64,000 nt of DNA from Hybos culiciformis (lineage: Eukaryota; Arthropoda; Insecta; Diptera; Hybotidae). The stretch is from assembly GCA_964007475.1 (NCBI GenBank), contig OZ023273.1, positions 43,339,525 through 43,403,524 on the forward strand. Reading direction: 5' to 3'. The notes under the pieces were generated by a model. The model did no database searches, was not told where the DNA came from, and saw nothing but the letters and a program-made list of their open reading frames with translations. Of this stretch, positions 35,137-50,100 are shown in pieces. The first letter of the stretch is position 1. Each line of letters begins with the position of its first letter. The translations under genes and the position numbers were made by a program.

Positions 35137-38100
35137 GTGAGTTTCTCATGAATATTAAAAAAAAAATGAAAAAAAATAAAATAAAAAATTATTAAATATA
35201 AATATTTTTCAAAATAATAAAATATTCTTTTATTATTTAAATTTTTTTTTTTTTTGAATTTTTTCTTTCTATTTTTTTTTTGTTTTTAGAATCCATGGAT
35301 TTTATTATCTCTGTGAATTTTTAAAAAATAAATTTTATTGAAGAAAAACAAAAAAAAATTGTTTTTCCTTTTTTTTAAATTTTATTTTTCTATAGAAATA
35401 TAAAAGTCGAATAGTCGTTTCATATAATTTGTGCATATATATACGTATATATTAAGCTGGGGAAAATACATTACTTTTATTTTTTGAAGAAAAAATTTTT
35501 TAATATAAAAATTTTTGTTTTTACATTTTGATAGTTCCATCAAATTGATCGTTAAAAATTAATTTTTTTTTTAAAACAACAGAAAAACAGAATTAAAAAA
35601 AGAGTTATAAAAAATATATAAGTTATGCTATTTTGTATATTTCTATGTTTAATTATATAATGTTAGGGTATGAACGCCGGTGGCAGTATGGTCGAAGATG
35701 GTGGAACTGCACCACCATTGTTTGATAAAAATATAGAACCTTTTTAATTTTATACAGCTGAAGTAATTTAGAAAATTTTTATTTTTATTTTATAAATTAC
35801 ATTACTGATTTTCACATGCACCCATCATCAAAAGCCAGACGGTGCTCATGTGTACAGAGTTCGAATGATTTCCTCAACGGGTGTAATAAAATATTGTATT
35901 TTGTAAAATCTGTAAAAATCTAAAAATCGTGTATTGATGATACTCTTCAGGCACGACGAAAATTGAAATAAGTGATTTGATTGTCAAGCCCTATATATAC
36001 CCTGTTAAATAACAACCTAATTCCCTACGAAAATTATTTGGTTAAAAAACAGATTATTTTTTAAATTGGATTTAACATTAGAAATATTTTCATATTATGT
36101 ATTTATAAAAAAAATTGATTAGGATTATTTATGCATTTTTTGATTCGTTCGACAAGTATTTTTTTTAATTCTTTTCAAAATAATCCTGTCAGAGAGATGA
36201 AAGTGTTAAAAATAGCGCGAACATTTTTGAAATTAATGGTTTAAAAAGACAGATTTTAAATATACAGAATTTTGATGTATACAAAAAAAACTTAGATTTC
36301 GTACTCAATTTCATTTGTAATAATATAATATGACATAAAAAAAATTTTAATTTTGTGATAGAACATAGCAGAATTTTGTTTTCTCGAAATAAGTATTTCC
36401 AAAACCAAAGACATGTGTCATAAAACTACTATATGTATTTTTTTTTAGAAAAAAACCTTCCATGATTTAGCTAATTTTGCTATTTATTGAATAATAAAAT
36501 AAAATTTATTATTATTTTTGTGATCGATTTTTATTAACCGCGTTTACCAAAACAAAATAATGAGAAATATTAGATATACAATATTAATGAAAAATTTTTT
36601 CTGTTTATTATTTCTAACCAAAATCACCATGATTGCGTGACTATTTTTATAAAAATATATATATACCTATATATAATTTATATAATATAAATACAAAAAT
36701 TTCAATTAATTGGAATAGATTATTTGATTGAAAATATTTATGTGCATTGAATTTATATATACAATATACATATATACAACACTCCTAATTATAAAAACTG
36801 TGGCTTTTACTATGCTTCATATGTACTTCTTCAGATAAAAATAATCATAAATATTTATCTCGAAATATAAATATATAGGAAAATACAATTTATTTTGCAT
36901 GATTTCATTTTGTTTCATCCTTATAGATTATTATTCCGGCTCAAAAATTAAACAATGCAAATGATTAATTCAAAAATACTGAATAATAAATAATTTTATA
37001 TGCTGTTTTTTTTTTTTCAATATTATTAAGTTAAATAAATTTCTTTTTGCTCTTTGAACATTATTATTGGTTAGAGCCCACAGTAATTTGCTTAAAATTT
37101 TCATTATTTTATATATTAATGTAATAATGTGTAGTTATTTATTTAATATACATATAAATGTGTATATTATTGCGTTAATAAGAAGGAAAAAAAATAAAAT
37201 TTTCTTTTTATCTTATGCGCAAAGTGGGTTCATGTTATTTTATCTAATGATAATGACTTTTTGTCTGTTTAAGTGATATGTGATACAAGATACAAAATTG
37301 CGTTACTTATTTAATTAAAATATTAAAAGTATCGAATTTGTTCCAATTGAAGGTATATATTACTTTTCGTACAAACATTTTTTTTTTATCAAATTGCGTT
37401 ACAATTACAAATCTATTATACAAATTTTATGACGCACACACCTAAAACGTTAATCAGAAATATATGAATGCAGGTGTATGAGATAATTAATAGAAAAGAT
37501 TGTTTGATTGCAATACAGACTAAAGGACTGTTTCCAGATAACCAGTTGTTCTAACTTATAAGATAGTTCTTGGATTAGCTTCCCAACTAGCTAATCCAGA
37601 AACTTTTTCTTCGATCAGGTCCTTGTATTGGCTGGTAGTGATTAAAAATTTTGAAATATTTATGTTTTCGCACTAGTTTAGAAAAAAAAATAACAATAAA
37701 ATAATTCTATAATAATCCTAGGTGGTGTGTGAACGATCTTTTCATGTTCTGCTTATGATAATTATCGGATTAGCCAGTGATAATTTTCGTGCCTATCGTG
37801 GACAGGGCTAAATTTATTGGAAATATAAAGAATATATTCGATAGTTCCTTATAAACGTGTTTCCGTTGAGAGCATTCTTTAATTACTGGAATATTTTCTG
37901 ATTCATCGAAAACTTCAAGCGTATATACTTGTATCTTTAAAGATTGACCCCAGTTATTTTTGTTTATGATAAAGTAAAAATTTTATTTATTTTTTTTATC
38001 AAATTATAATTTCTTTTAGAATATAGATATTTAGAAAACGAAGGAATAATTCATAATGTATGGTAAGATTTAAGAGCACTCTGTTGTATATAATATTACT

Positions 38101-41100
38101 AATTCTTTTTTCTTCATTTTTTTTTTCATAATAATAATATTATTACTAAAAATGTTTCCTAATATATGTATATAATGTGTTATATGTAATTTTTATATAT
38201 TGTGTGTTTGAAAATGTATAATATCATTTGCGTATTTAATAAAATGAGCTTTTCAAGAATTTTTCTTCACAACCATCAATAACATATTTACTTAGAATTT
38301 CGTTTATTTAATTTATCCATTAAAAGACATTTTTATATAAATATACTTATGTGTAACGAATATACATTTAATATATATATATATTTAGTACCTGTTATGT
38401 ACAATATTATTAATGGTAAATTTATTTTTCGTTTAGAAAAAAAAACATAAAAATAAAAAAATAAAAGAACATATAATTCACCTTCATTTTAACAAAAAAA
38501 TAAATATATATATATATAATAATATTATATTATATATAATTCTCATTGGATTTGTTAGCAAATAGTATTTATTTTCTTGTAATTTTTTTTAACGTTCACA
38601 ATACAAACATTATTGCGACAATAGGTTTCCATTACTTAAAAAAAAATAATGTTTTCTTTTTTCATTTATTTTCCCAAAAAAAATAAAAACCATGTTTTTC
38701 ATGATAAATCTGTAATTTTAAAGATTAAATAAAGATTCTTTTTAGTCTTAACAGAGGATTAGTTAAATAGAAGAAATTTTCTCAACACATATTTTTTATT
38801 TAGTCCAATTAAGTATAATATAATATATATATAATATATAGGTAAAATGTTTAATTAAGTGAATACATACATGTATTATAATTATATATATAAAAATAGA
38901 CATGAGGAATTAAAAAAAAAAAAACAAATTTGATCAAAATCATTGGATTTGAACTAATTTCAAAATTTGTTTTTGTAAGGTCGTACAAAAATCAATATTT
39001 ATTTTCAATCTTTTGTGTCTTATGGAAATGGGATTTTTTAATAAACTTTTATCTACCTATGTTCATGTGTAACAGTCTCGGGCTCAATCCATTAAAAAAA
39101 ATCAAAAGTGTTTTTCACGCATACAAATATTTCACAAATGATTCTCAAAAATTTACCATATAAATATTTGCCAATGTACTCTGTGTGCGCTGTCAGTTTT
39201 TTGACGGGTCTCGACTTTTTACTTGAAAATTTCGAGTACGGGATATTTCTAGTTTATAATTATGACAAAAAAAAAGCCCAATCAAGGGTACACAATATGT
39301 ATTTAAAAAAAACAATTATTATGATACTCATTTTCCACTGCATTTGCCATATCATGTACTTCATTACCATATTCTGTACCGCATTATCATAATCATGCAT
39401 ATAGCATTACCATATCATGTACTTTTTTTTTTGTTCATTAGAAGAAACTAACAGAGAACAACTAAGAAACTAAATCACCAAGCATTTATAGTGTCAAAAA
39501 TGGATTTATTTCTTGAAACTTTCTGATGTGGTAATCGATAAATAGTTAAAAAAAAAAGTATTACTACACTTGCAACTTCTGTTGGACAAAAAAATAAAAA
39601 TAATTTATGGAAACTTTTAAATAATTTCCATTTTAAATTATTACTTAATTTACGTATATTCAAAATAATTTAAAAAATATTTCCACATTTATTTTATTGA
39701 TTTTATTAAATTTTTTTTTCTCCGAAATTTATGAATTTTAAGTATTAATTTAACTTTAAAATAAATTTAAATTTTAAATTTATCTAAAAACTTTGTTCAT
39801 AAAATAAAGGTAAAGTTTCTCAAAATAACTTAATTATTTATTGACATTATAAAACTAAATATTTTTTTGGTTATTTATAATCATAAATTATAAGTATACA
39901 CTTATATAAAAGAAGAACATTTAATATGTAGGAAAACATGAAAAAAAAGTGTGTCAAATTTTCACTAAAAACACTTTCTTGAAACAGTTTCAATTGAGCG
40001 CTGGATACGATAGGCGTTTCAAAATTCTCAATATAAATTTTTTAAATCTTAAATATAACTGAAAATTTTTAATTTCATGAGATAACTGAACCATTTTCAT
40101 AATTATTCTTATTTTAATATTAAAGTGTTTTTTGAATATTTATGTACATATTTGTGAATAAACATTTTATATTTTTTTTTTATAATTAATATATCAAGAA
40201 TTTCGAAATAAAAACCAGCCTTGTTAACAACAACAAAAATAAAAATCGATAAAAATTTATATTATGTGATTTTTTACCCCAAAATTACCGCAGTTAAAAA
40301 TATATATACACTATAGTACATTACATAAAACATACATTGTTTATGTATACCAGATTTCTCTCAGAAAATAAATTTATTAAAGGAAACACAATTTATAATC
40401 GCAGTATAAAAAAAGAAAAGAAAAATGTAGTCACAAAAATCGATTCGATTAAAATTCTATGTAGGAAATATTTGTATAAAAAATTTTTTTCAAAAAAAAA
40501 AAAAGTCGTACCAGGCCCAGGCTGGATTTGCAAAATATTAAAGAATCCAAAGAGTTGTAAGAGTATATATAAGATTATAAAAAAAAACTTATTGTTTAGT
40601 TTCCACATTATGATGATTTCTGTATGTATACATATAACTTAACTTATATCTAAACACACATAAAAATTTGCATATGTGGGGCACACCCGAAAATATTAAC
40701 ATTTAAACTAAAAATGTTTAAATCATAAACATTTTTTTTTTTTGTCAATTTATGTTTTCAACTTTTTACATTATTGTTTTTTCTTTTTTTTTTTTTGTCT
40801 TTTCAACTTCATATGTTTGTAAGAATTTAGCAGAAATTAGAAAAAGTTGGTCCTTTACTTTGGGCAACTCCTTAAAGTACAGAAAATTATTAAAAATATT
40901 GTTGTTTAAGTTAAAGATTTCTATAGTATTTATAGAATATAGTTTTTGATTACGATATATAATAAAAAGAAAATTTAAAAAAAAATTATTAAATTTCTTG
41001 CGTCTTTAAATACAGAGTTCCTGACGTTGGTTTTCGATTTTTTATTCGTCTTAATTAGTTTTAATTAGTATTATCTTCATGGAATAAAATGACGATTTAA

Positions 41101-44100
41101 TAGACTTTCATGAGTTAAGTCCGTTCTAGCGAACTTTTAAGCAATAATCATTTCAAGAATTTAACCTCAGGTCTACAGTTTTAATGCTGTCTGAAAGTAT
41201 AGGTATAATTTTGTTGAATTTATATATAAGTTGGAAGTTTAGGTTTACATAAACTTCGTATTTAAATATTTTTAATTCATGAATATAAAATGAAGAAATT
41301 TTCAAAGTAAATAAAATTGTGTTTCAAATTTTGATAAGTAATTAAAAATTTCTAAGAAATAAAACATAAGGGGGAAAATTATTTCAATTATAAATACATA
41401 CACATGCTTTATTTAAATTAAAATGCCTTAAAGGTAAACAATTTGTCTGAATTAAAAGTTAAAGACTTTGCAAAATTTATATACGTTACTGAAATATTTA
41501 ATAACTTTTAAATTCAATGAAGAAATCTCAAAATCAAAATAAATACTCTTTTTAATTAACCCAAAAGAATAAAATTAATCTACAGTGGTAGAATAGAAAC
41601 AATTTTACATTTTTTGTACACTCTTAGATTACCGCCATCATATTCACAGAAAGTAAGTAAGACAGTTTGCACCAAGGTTTTTCAGAAATCCGTATCTTAC
41701 ATCGTAATATTAAAAGCCAAAAATGTCATGAAAACTGACATATGTTACCAACCATAATACCCGAAAAAAAAATACGATGAATAATTGTCTTTTATTTAAA
41801 TTTTTGCTATTATTTGGATTGATTCGGAGAAGGCTATATTATATAATTATATTGACATAAAATTAAGAAAACAATTTTAATTATTCATATTGATCTTTTT
41901 GTAGCGCAATTTATATCTTTCAGCAAAAGATTTCTTTCCATAATTCGTAATGTTTAGTATTAAAAAGTTCTAAATTCTTTCGAAAGTATCTATTCTCTGA
42001 TCACAATTATAATATTAAGCGTATAATGTAGTTCAAACATTTTTTATTTTCATGTTCTAGTATATGTGAATAAAATAGCAATTTATATGTTAACTTGTAT
42101 CAAGGACTTAAATAAATATTATACAATATTGCGGTTTATATGCGTTTAAATGTGACAATAAAATGTTGAAAACCCAAGGTAACGAAAAAAGAAATATATA
42201 TTTTTAATTTTTATTCAGGATGCTTGTTTGGACATAAATTTTACAAAAAACTTGAGTTGGATTAACCAAATTTTCATAAATAAATTTTTTTATTATATGA
42301 TAAACTGTGAAATGGAATAGACGACTTCTTAAGTTATTCAAAATTATAAACAATTCAAATTATTTATACATTTGTGCCTCGATTTGTACTTACATGTATA
42401 TACATAAATATTGTGCTTACACTTATATACATACATACTTTTCATAATTAAACATGGTGCATAATATATGATGTAGTTGGGTAATTTTCATTAATAAAGT
42501 ATAAAAATCATTATATACATAAACGAGGTGTTATTTTGAAAAATTTTACATAATAATTAATATGAGAGAATGAAGAAAAAGTTTTTATGTAAAACAAAAA
42601 AAGAAATTATTTTCTTTTAAAAATTATAATAAATGTACAATGTACATAATAATACATAGTTAATATATATATAATATACACATTATAAATATACAATTTA
42701 TAAAATGACATGCATGCAACATTTTTTATTGAGTAGATTTTAATTAGACGTTATCGCAAATCTTTTACTCAAATATTCACTTAAGAAAATATATAATGAA
42801 CATATGTGTTACATTTAAATATTAATAATTCATTTTTAATTATAAAGTCAATTTTATGAATAACAAGTGTATATACTAATTAGTCATGCACAGCTTATTA
42901 ATTTAAAATTGAATTAAATAAAATTATAAGCATTTAATTTAAATGTAGCGACTTTTATTAAATCAATATTTTTTCATTGAAATAATATTATTATTATCAG
43001 TTGTTTTATTATAGGAATTTACAATTAAATTGCATGATAGAAAAATATAATTAGAGGAAGAATATTTAATAAAACGCACCATATATAATTATTATTAAAT
43101 AAAATTAATACATTTCAAATTTGAAATTTAAAAATTTTTATTTATGGAACCAGCTGACGTTTAGTTCTTCTTTTAAATAAATTTTTGATACCTCAACATA
43201 AAATAACTTCTCTTTCAATTTTGAAATTAATTTCAATCAATGTACATTGTACACCGTGCACAAACTAGTGAAACCATAATATTTTAGTTTTTGATTCATA
43301 TATTTAACTTTCTTCAAGCTTATTCTGCAATGAAGTCGATTGTAATTTAAATCTACATATATTCAAATCATATACTTAAAAGATTTATTCTCTGCACTTG
43401 AATAAGTTTGAATTAGAAGATAAGAAGTTAATAATGTTCTTTCTATACTACATACTTAGATTGATTTAACTTAAATTAAGCTTAATAAGTTAGTTAAAAA
43501 CTGTAAGATACTATCTTAAAAATAAGACGAAAGCTTTTAATTTTTTTTAAAGTTGTGTAGATAATAAAAACATAACTTATTTTCTGTATTTTTTGTTTTG
43601 TCACGGTAAAAAAAAAAAGTTCTTTTTTACTATTTAAGGTGTAGCCGGCGGGTACGTGGGAATTTTTTAAAATTATTAAAATTAAAGTTAATTTAAAATA
43701 GTGTAAAAAGCAAACGAAAAAAGTGCCCATTTGACAATATAGTTGTTAATTATTACTTCAATTTGTACAAAATTGTGCAATTATTTATTAAGAGTTACCA
43801 AAAATAGATTAGAACAGGAAAATGAAATGTGTGAAATGTGTTTTACGCTTTTTCAGTTTTAAATTAGATAAAAAAATTAGTAAAATATATTAATAATGTT
43901 GTAATTATTTCCCTTATTTTGGTAAAATAAATTTTAATCTAAATGAAAATTATTAATTACTAAAAAAAGAAAAAAACGTTATAATTATAAATTAAAAACA
44001 ACACAAAAATGTTTAAAACGAGTTTACACTTTATTCGGTGTAGAAAAAAGAGTAAAAAACGCCCAATTTTTTTTACCGTGAAATATTTGTTAAAATTATA

Positions 44101-47100
44101 CAAAAAAATCTTATCCGTTATAGGAGCAATGCATTATAAAAGCAATTTTAATCAATCAAAATTACAGTAACACAATATTCAAGTTGTCTTAATTTATAAA
44201 CATAACACCAGTTAATTTTCAACATGAATCTTGTTATTTTTTGTATAATATGAATTTAATTTAATTTAATAATTTTTTTTTAATATAAAAACTGTTAAAA
44301 ACAAAAAAAAATTTATAACAAAAGTCAAGTTTCAAAAATAAAAAAGATACCTTTTTGTATTATTTTTCATTATTTTTTTATAGGCAATTGGCAGAGAAGC
44401 AAGACAGATCTTTAGTAAAAAAAAAATCTAAAGCAGATTATAATTTTCCCCAAACAGCAGAAGAAGAGTAAAAAAAAAATACTTGAAAACTTATTTCTCA
44501 AAGCGAACTTTTTTTTTGCTTAAAACACAAAATTTTATATTAAAAAAGAAAATAAATAAAATATTTGAAAAAGAGTGTATAATAATTTATCACTTTTGGA
44601 TTCCTTTTTTTTCTTCTCTTTTTTGATTGAAACAAAAAACTTTTTTGTTTTTTTTTTTTGTTTTTTAAATTAATGTTCTTTTATTCTTTACCCATCATCA
44701 CAAGTTAAAAATATTATTTGCCTTTTGTCATGAATAATTCTGGGTTAGACCCATCAATCATTTAATATACATATAGAAACATAAACGTATTAAAAATCAA
44801 AAAAAAAAGAGAAAGAAAGAAAATATATAAGTCTATTTTGGAAAACCAAGGTAAAAAAAAAATTCAAGATGAATTTAAAAAAAAAAGGATAAAAAACACT
44901 ATATGGTACAGTGAGCTTATTAAATAATTGCTTATTTGTCTGACCCAGTGACCGAATTTTGACTTGTTCATTAGAAAAGCTCAAATTTTATTAATTTGTT
45001 AAGTTAATTTTCCAAATTTGTTTTTGTCTTATAGCTAAGTAGCTCTATATTCCAAATAATATAAATAACAGTGATATATAACGCCGTATATGCCATACGC
45101 CAGATGCTTTGTGACTCAAAAGAATGAGTATTAAAACTATTTGCGCGGATGGTTCTATCACTTAATTGATTGATTTACGACTAACAATGTTTTTTTTTTT
45201 GGACTTTTATCGAGAGGCAGTATTTAAGTCCTACTGTGAAATAGGCGCCAAATTATTATGTATACTTTCCAAGAAAAACTAATTTTGTTATTCAATACGT
45301 TTCAAATATATACATTTTAGTGTGTGAGGCATAAATTGATATGATAGGCTTGAACCTGTTAAATTTACCTAAAAAGTTTAATTATAGATAATGAAAATTT
45401 TTACTATAGATGCATAAGTTAAGAATAAATGAAATTGTCACAATTAAAGTAGTGTAATAATAAATTTTATATTGCATACATAATTAATTAATTATACAAA
45501 TGTTTTACCACATTATTATTTATTTCCTCAATATAGATTTTTCATAATTCTTAATTCTTATACGAGGTTCCATAAACATAATACTTATGTTTGTTTGTTT
45601 GTACTTTATATATTATTATATCTATATATATATTTGTAAATACATTGTAGATTCATATTTCTTATAAATTTTTAAAGTACCCTCATAGGAAACTCTTTTA
45701 AAAAATTTTCTTTTGATATAAAAAATGAAATAACAGCAAAATGTGAATACCTTAAGAAGTGTATACTGAGAAAAACATTTCTCTTGAAAAATCTCATATT
45801 TTTATTTTATATACATAAAGTTATATATTACATACCAATAGTTCAAATAAATTCGGTTTCATTACGTTATAAATAATTTATTTTGTAATACCCTAAAAAA
45901 AAAAATTTATTTTTATTTCTAAACCCAAATACCAAAATTTAAATGGAAAGAAATTTCTGACATTATTTTAAATTGCTGTAAGATCAATATTCTATATCAG
46001 TATCTTTTCGAAATAAAGCACCCTCAATTAACCTGCACATCAATTTGAAATAAAAACTATACTTTTTAGCAACCTATGAAACTGCTAAGTAATTCATTTG
46101 CTTCCAAAAAATTATAAAAAATTGGAACATTTTATATTAGATAGCATTTTATATAAATTATGGCCTTAGAAGAAAAAAATATTAAGTATACTGCGAATTA
46201 GTCTGTCCATTATATATTATATGTATGTTATTTACGTTTTATGAATAAATAATGGGAACTCATTAATTGTTTTAAAAATTTTGGAAACTTTCAATAATGT
46301 TATAATTTATCTCATTTGGATAAGCGAATATTTTAATTTATAATATAACGGAATCAAAGAATTTATTTTGATCCTAGCTATGTTATGCATATAAATTTAT
46401 GGCCACTGTTGTCAAATAAATAACTAAGTTTTCTCAAGAATACAATGACATGAAGCTGAACGACAGAAAAACTAATGTGGAGACAAACTTAAGTCGTTTT
46501 AATTCCATAAAATTAATTGAGAAAAACCTCAGGTATAGTTTTACATACCGGAGTTAATTTTGTTTCTGTCTTCTAAATTGCAAAAAATGGTTGTTGCAAT
46601 GAATTTTCATTAAAATTTCAAAGCGCAAAAGAACTGAAGCGAAAAATTAAAAAAAAAAAAAAGTTCTTCTTGTAACTTTTTACTGGTTTCATATTTTATT
46701 TTTACAATTTTTGAAAGACACTTTTTTCTTTACTGAAATTTAAGTGGTATTAAAAATTCAGTTTTTTGCTCCTTAATTATTTTGTGACAACAAGGTGGTA
46801 TCAAACGAGTCTAATGTCACCAGTAATTCAAGAATATTATTGTTATTTTCGTTGAATTTGCAATTTTACACTTATTCATTCGAATATTATATTTTATTTA
46901 TTTAATGATAATATTTACATTAAATGTAACATTAATTGCACGACATTTTCAGGAAATATTGATTTATTGTAAATAAAACCATTTTTGTTGTTTATTAAAT
47001 ATATGAAAATAATAATTTTTACAAAATAAAATATAATAAAATAGGCGTGTTTGAATTACACTTTTGAATGAAACTGAATCTTTGTTTTTCACAAAATTTA

Positions 47101-50100
47101 AAGTTCAATTATTTAATTTAATTTACTATAAAATTTATTATTTACATACTTATTTTCTTATTCAATATGATTCATTATGATTTTTTCTTTTTCATAAAGT
47201 CAATTAGCCTTATTCGAGTCTAACAACTGAAGACTCGGATGAATAAAGGTCTTGCATTATATACTAAATTTAATTTTCAACAACATAAAATCAAAGTTTT
47301 TTTCCTTGTGTAAATGTAATTTAATGTCACTGGTTCTTATAGATATCGATTGCTTGCGTTGGATTTAAAACCATAGTTATTCAATGAATATGTTTACAAG
47401 TAGAAAAACAATATGTCTCGAGTCAATTGTTTACTAAATGCCTGTCAAAAATAATAATTTTATATTTTTTTTGCGTGTAACAACATTTGTTCTTTCTTTG
47501 TAAATGTTTCTACTAAAACTTTTTAAATAAAAATTTACTATTTGACTCGTTAAATGTTCAAATTAGTTATGTTTTGTGATAAATTAAAAATGAAAAAAAC
47601 TTCTAAATATACAAATATTAACATAACTTGTCATCAGTCAATTAAATGACATGATATGATGTTGAATTTTGCATCAAAAACAAATTACTCAAAACAAAAA
47701 AGAAAAATCAAAATTTAGTTACCTAATATGTCTTTCTAAATTCCTAACAAGAGGTAATCGTGACTAAAAGTCTTGAAAATGTTTTTCACGCAAAATTTTA
47801 ATAAAAATAAGTGTCAACAACATTAAAGTTTTTGTTTTTACTAGTATCAATTTTTTGTTTTTATTCAATCATTATTATGAATGCGACATAGTGAAAAGTG
47901 ATAATAATATTTACATAATGTAGGTACATACATATATACTTTGCTTCCCAGAAAAAAAATAATTTTATCGTAATAAATTGTATATGAAATGTTGACATAA
48001 TTATTTAATGTACTTAATATTTTCCCACCGTGAAAAAATAGTTATGCCATATATCTATATACAAATATATTTTATGGTATAACCTTAATTTTCCATAAGA
48101 GAACCATATCGCTTTTATAATTAATTAATTATATATAATTAAAATATAATAACGTCAATCATGAATTTAAGCTCGAGCTGACATATCTAAATATTTTAAT
48201 GTCGTTTATAATTTTAAAATTGAATGCTTAAAACTCCTTATAGTTAATTTTAAGGTTTTAATTTTAAGCGTTTCAACTTTAATAAGATTAAGAATAGATT
48301 AGGAGAGTTATCATTTTTTGAAGTTTTCTAGCATTCATGAGCATTCATAATATGAGAATATCTTAATTTGGGAAAACTATTTTTTTTTTACTTATAGGTA
48401 TTTTTGTTTGTAAAAAGCCTTCTTTATCTTGCGCTTCGCTGAAAATTTTTAATTAACTTTATGTTGATTTTGTAACATTTTAATTTTCTTGAAAAGTTTT
48501 TTTTTTTTTTCTTTTCTTATTAATAAAACAAATTAAAAAATATATTACTTACGTATGTTATAAACATATTATTTACATATCTTTTTTCATTAAGTAATAT
48601 TTTAAATGAAAAAGTTACCTTAAAAGTTAGTAATATTATATGTACCTACCTAGTTTTAGTCAATGCTGAAATTCCAAATTGTAAAGTGTACATGCATTGC
48701 AATGTGCATGCATGTTGTATATATAAAAAGTATATCAAGCAGGTGAAAAAAATTAAATTCTTTAGAATTTTTCATATAATTTTTTAAGAAATTATATAAT
48801 CTACATTTTATATATAAATAATAAATTCATTACTAAATTAAATAAATAAAATATAATGTTCTTTAACATAGTGTTCCTATTTCAATATTTTTTTAGCTCT
48901 TTCAAGAGATTTTGAATAAAAATAAAATATTTGGAGGAGCTTTACACAGTTTTGAATCAAGACTTTTGCACATGGTTGCACCCATATTATACACATATAT
49001 GTATATATAATGTATTGAATTATAAATAAAATAATCCCTAATATTTTTCCTTTCCGATTCTGTAATTTTTCAAGTATATATAAAATCAATTTTTCTCATT
49101 AAAAAATTGTGTGGTTTAGTTGTACATTGAAAACGAAATAACATCGAACTGAAAAAACCGACTGAAGCAGACAATTTCAAAAAAGTGCCAAAATTATCTA
49201 TATCTGATTGCCTTCAAATGCCAGTCATCACTGATAAAGTTACGCGAAGAGAAAGTTTGAAAATCTAGATTTTTGTAAAATAAATGTTTTCCGAAAATTT
49301 AATGTGCAAAAAAAAGTACAAACAGCAGAAAGCTTGGGGAAGTTTTAATTAATTTCGAGCGCTGTAGCGTATATGAACAATATACTTATTTTTAAATTAT
49401 TATAAATAATAATAATTGATCGTAGCTTATGAGATGATGATAAGAATTATAAATAATATTCCATGATATTTTACGTTATAAAGATTTTATCCTAATAATA
49501 TTCATAATTTTCATCAAAATGGAAATTTTTTTGCAAATTATTCTGGATAAAAAATTAAAATTAATTTTTTATGTAATACTTACTGTTTCATAAAAGAGAA
49601 TCAAGGTTTATTATTTTTTATTTTTAGAAAATAAAATAAAATAAAATATGAAGAAAAAGGTCTAGAATAGAAGGATTAAGGTATAAGTAGTATATTCATT
49701 ACATGTACAATGGCTCTGCAGATTTATTTGAAGACAAAATGATAACTTTTATAATTTTATAATAAAAAAAAAAGTATATACCTATACCTACATTTCTATA
49801 TAAATTTAATTTTAGTTAAAGGGGTGTTCTAGTTTGGAATTTTTCTTGAGTATAATAATGTCCTAAATTTATTTACTTTTTTTTTTCATTAACTTAAATA
49901 AATTTTATGAAAAATTTTTATTTCAGAAGTTCCCTTATAAAATCTGTCCTTGGGAAATAAAAAAAGAAAAAATATTATTTGGGAAAGTGGAAATTTTTTT
50001 GTTTTTTTTTTTTTTTTTTACAAACAAACCATTGTTATTTTTAATGTAGTTAGAAAGTTTTTATAATGTAGTGAAAAAATATTTTTCTATTTTTTTTTTG

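Noticed and set aside
48377..48410. T-rich tract ending TATAG directly followed by GTATTT in intron 1, as a possible recursive splice site
   Set aside because: The donor half is weak and the CAG|GTAAGT consensus of known ratchet sites is not met; chance is likely in 16.6 kb.
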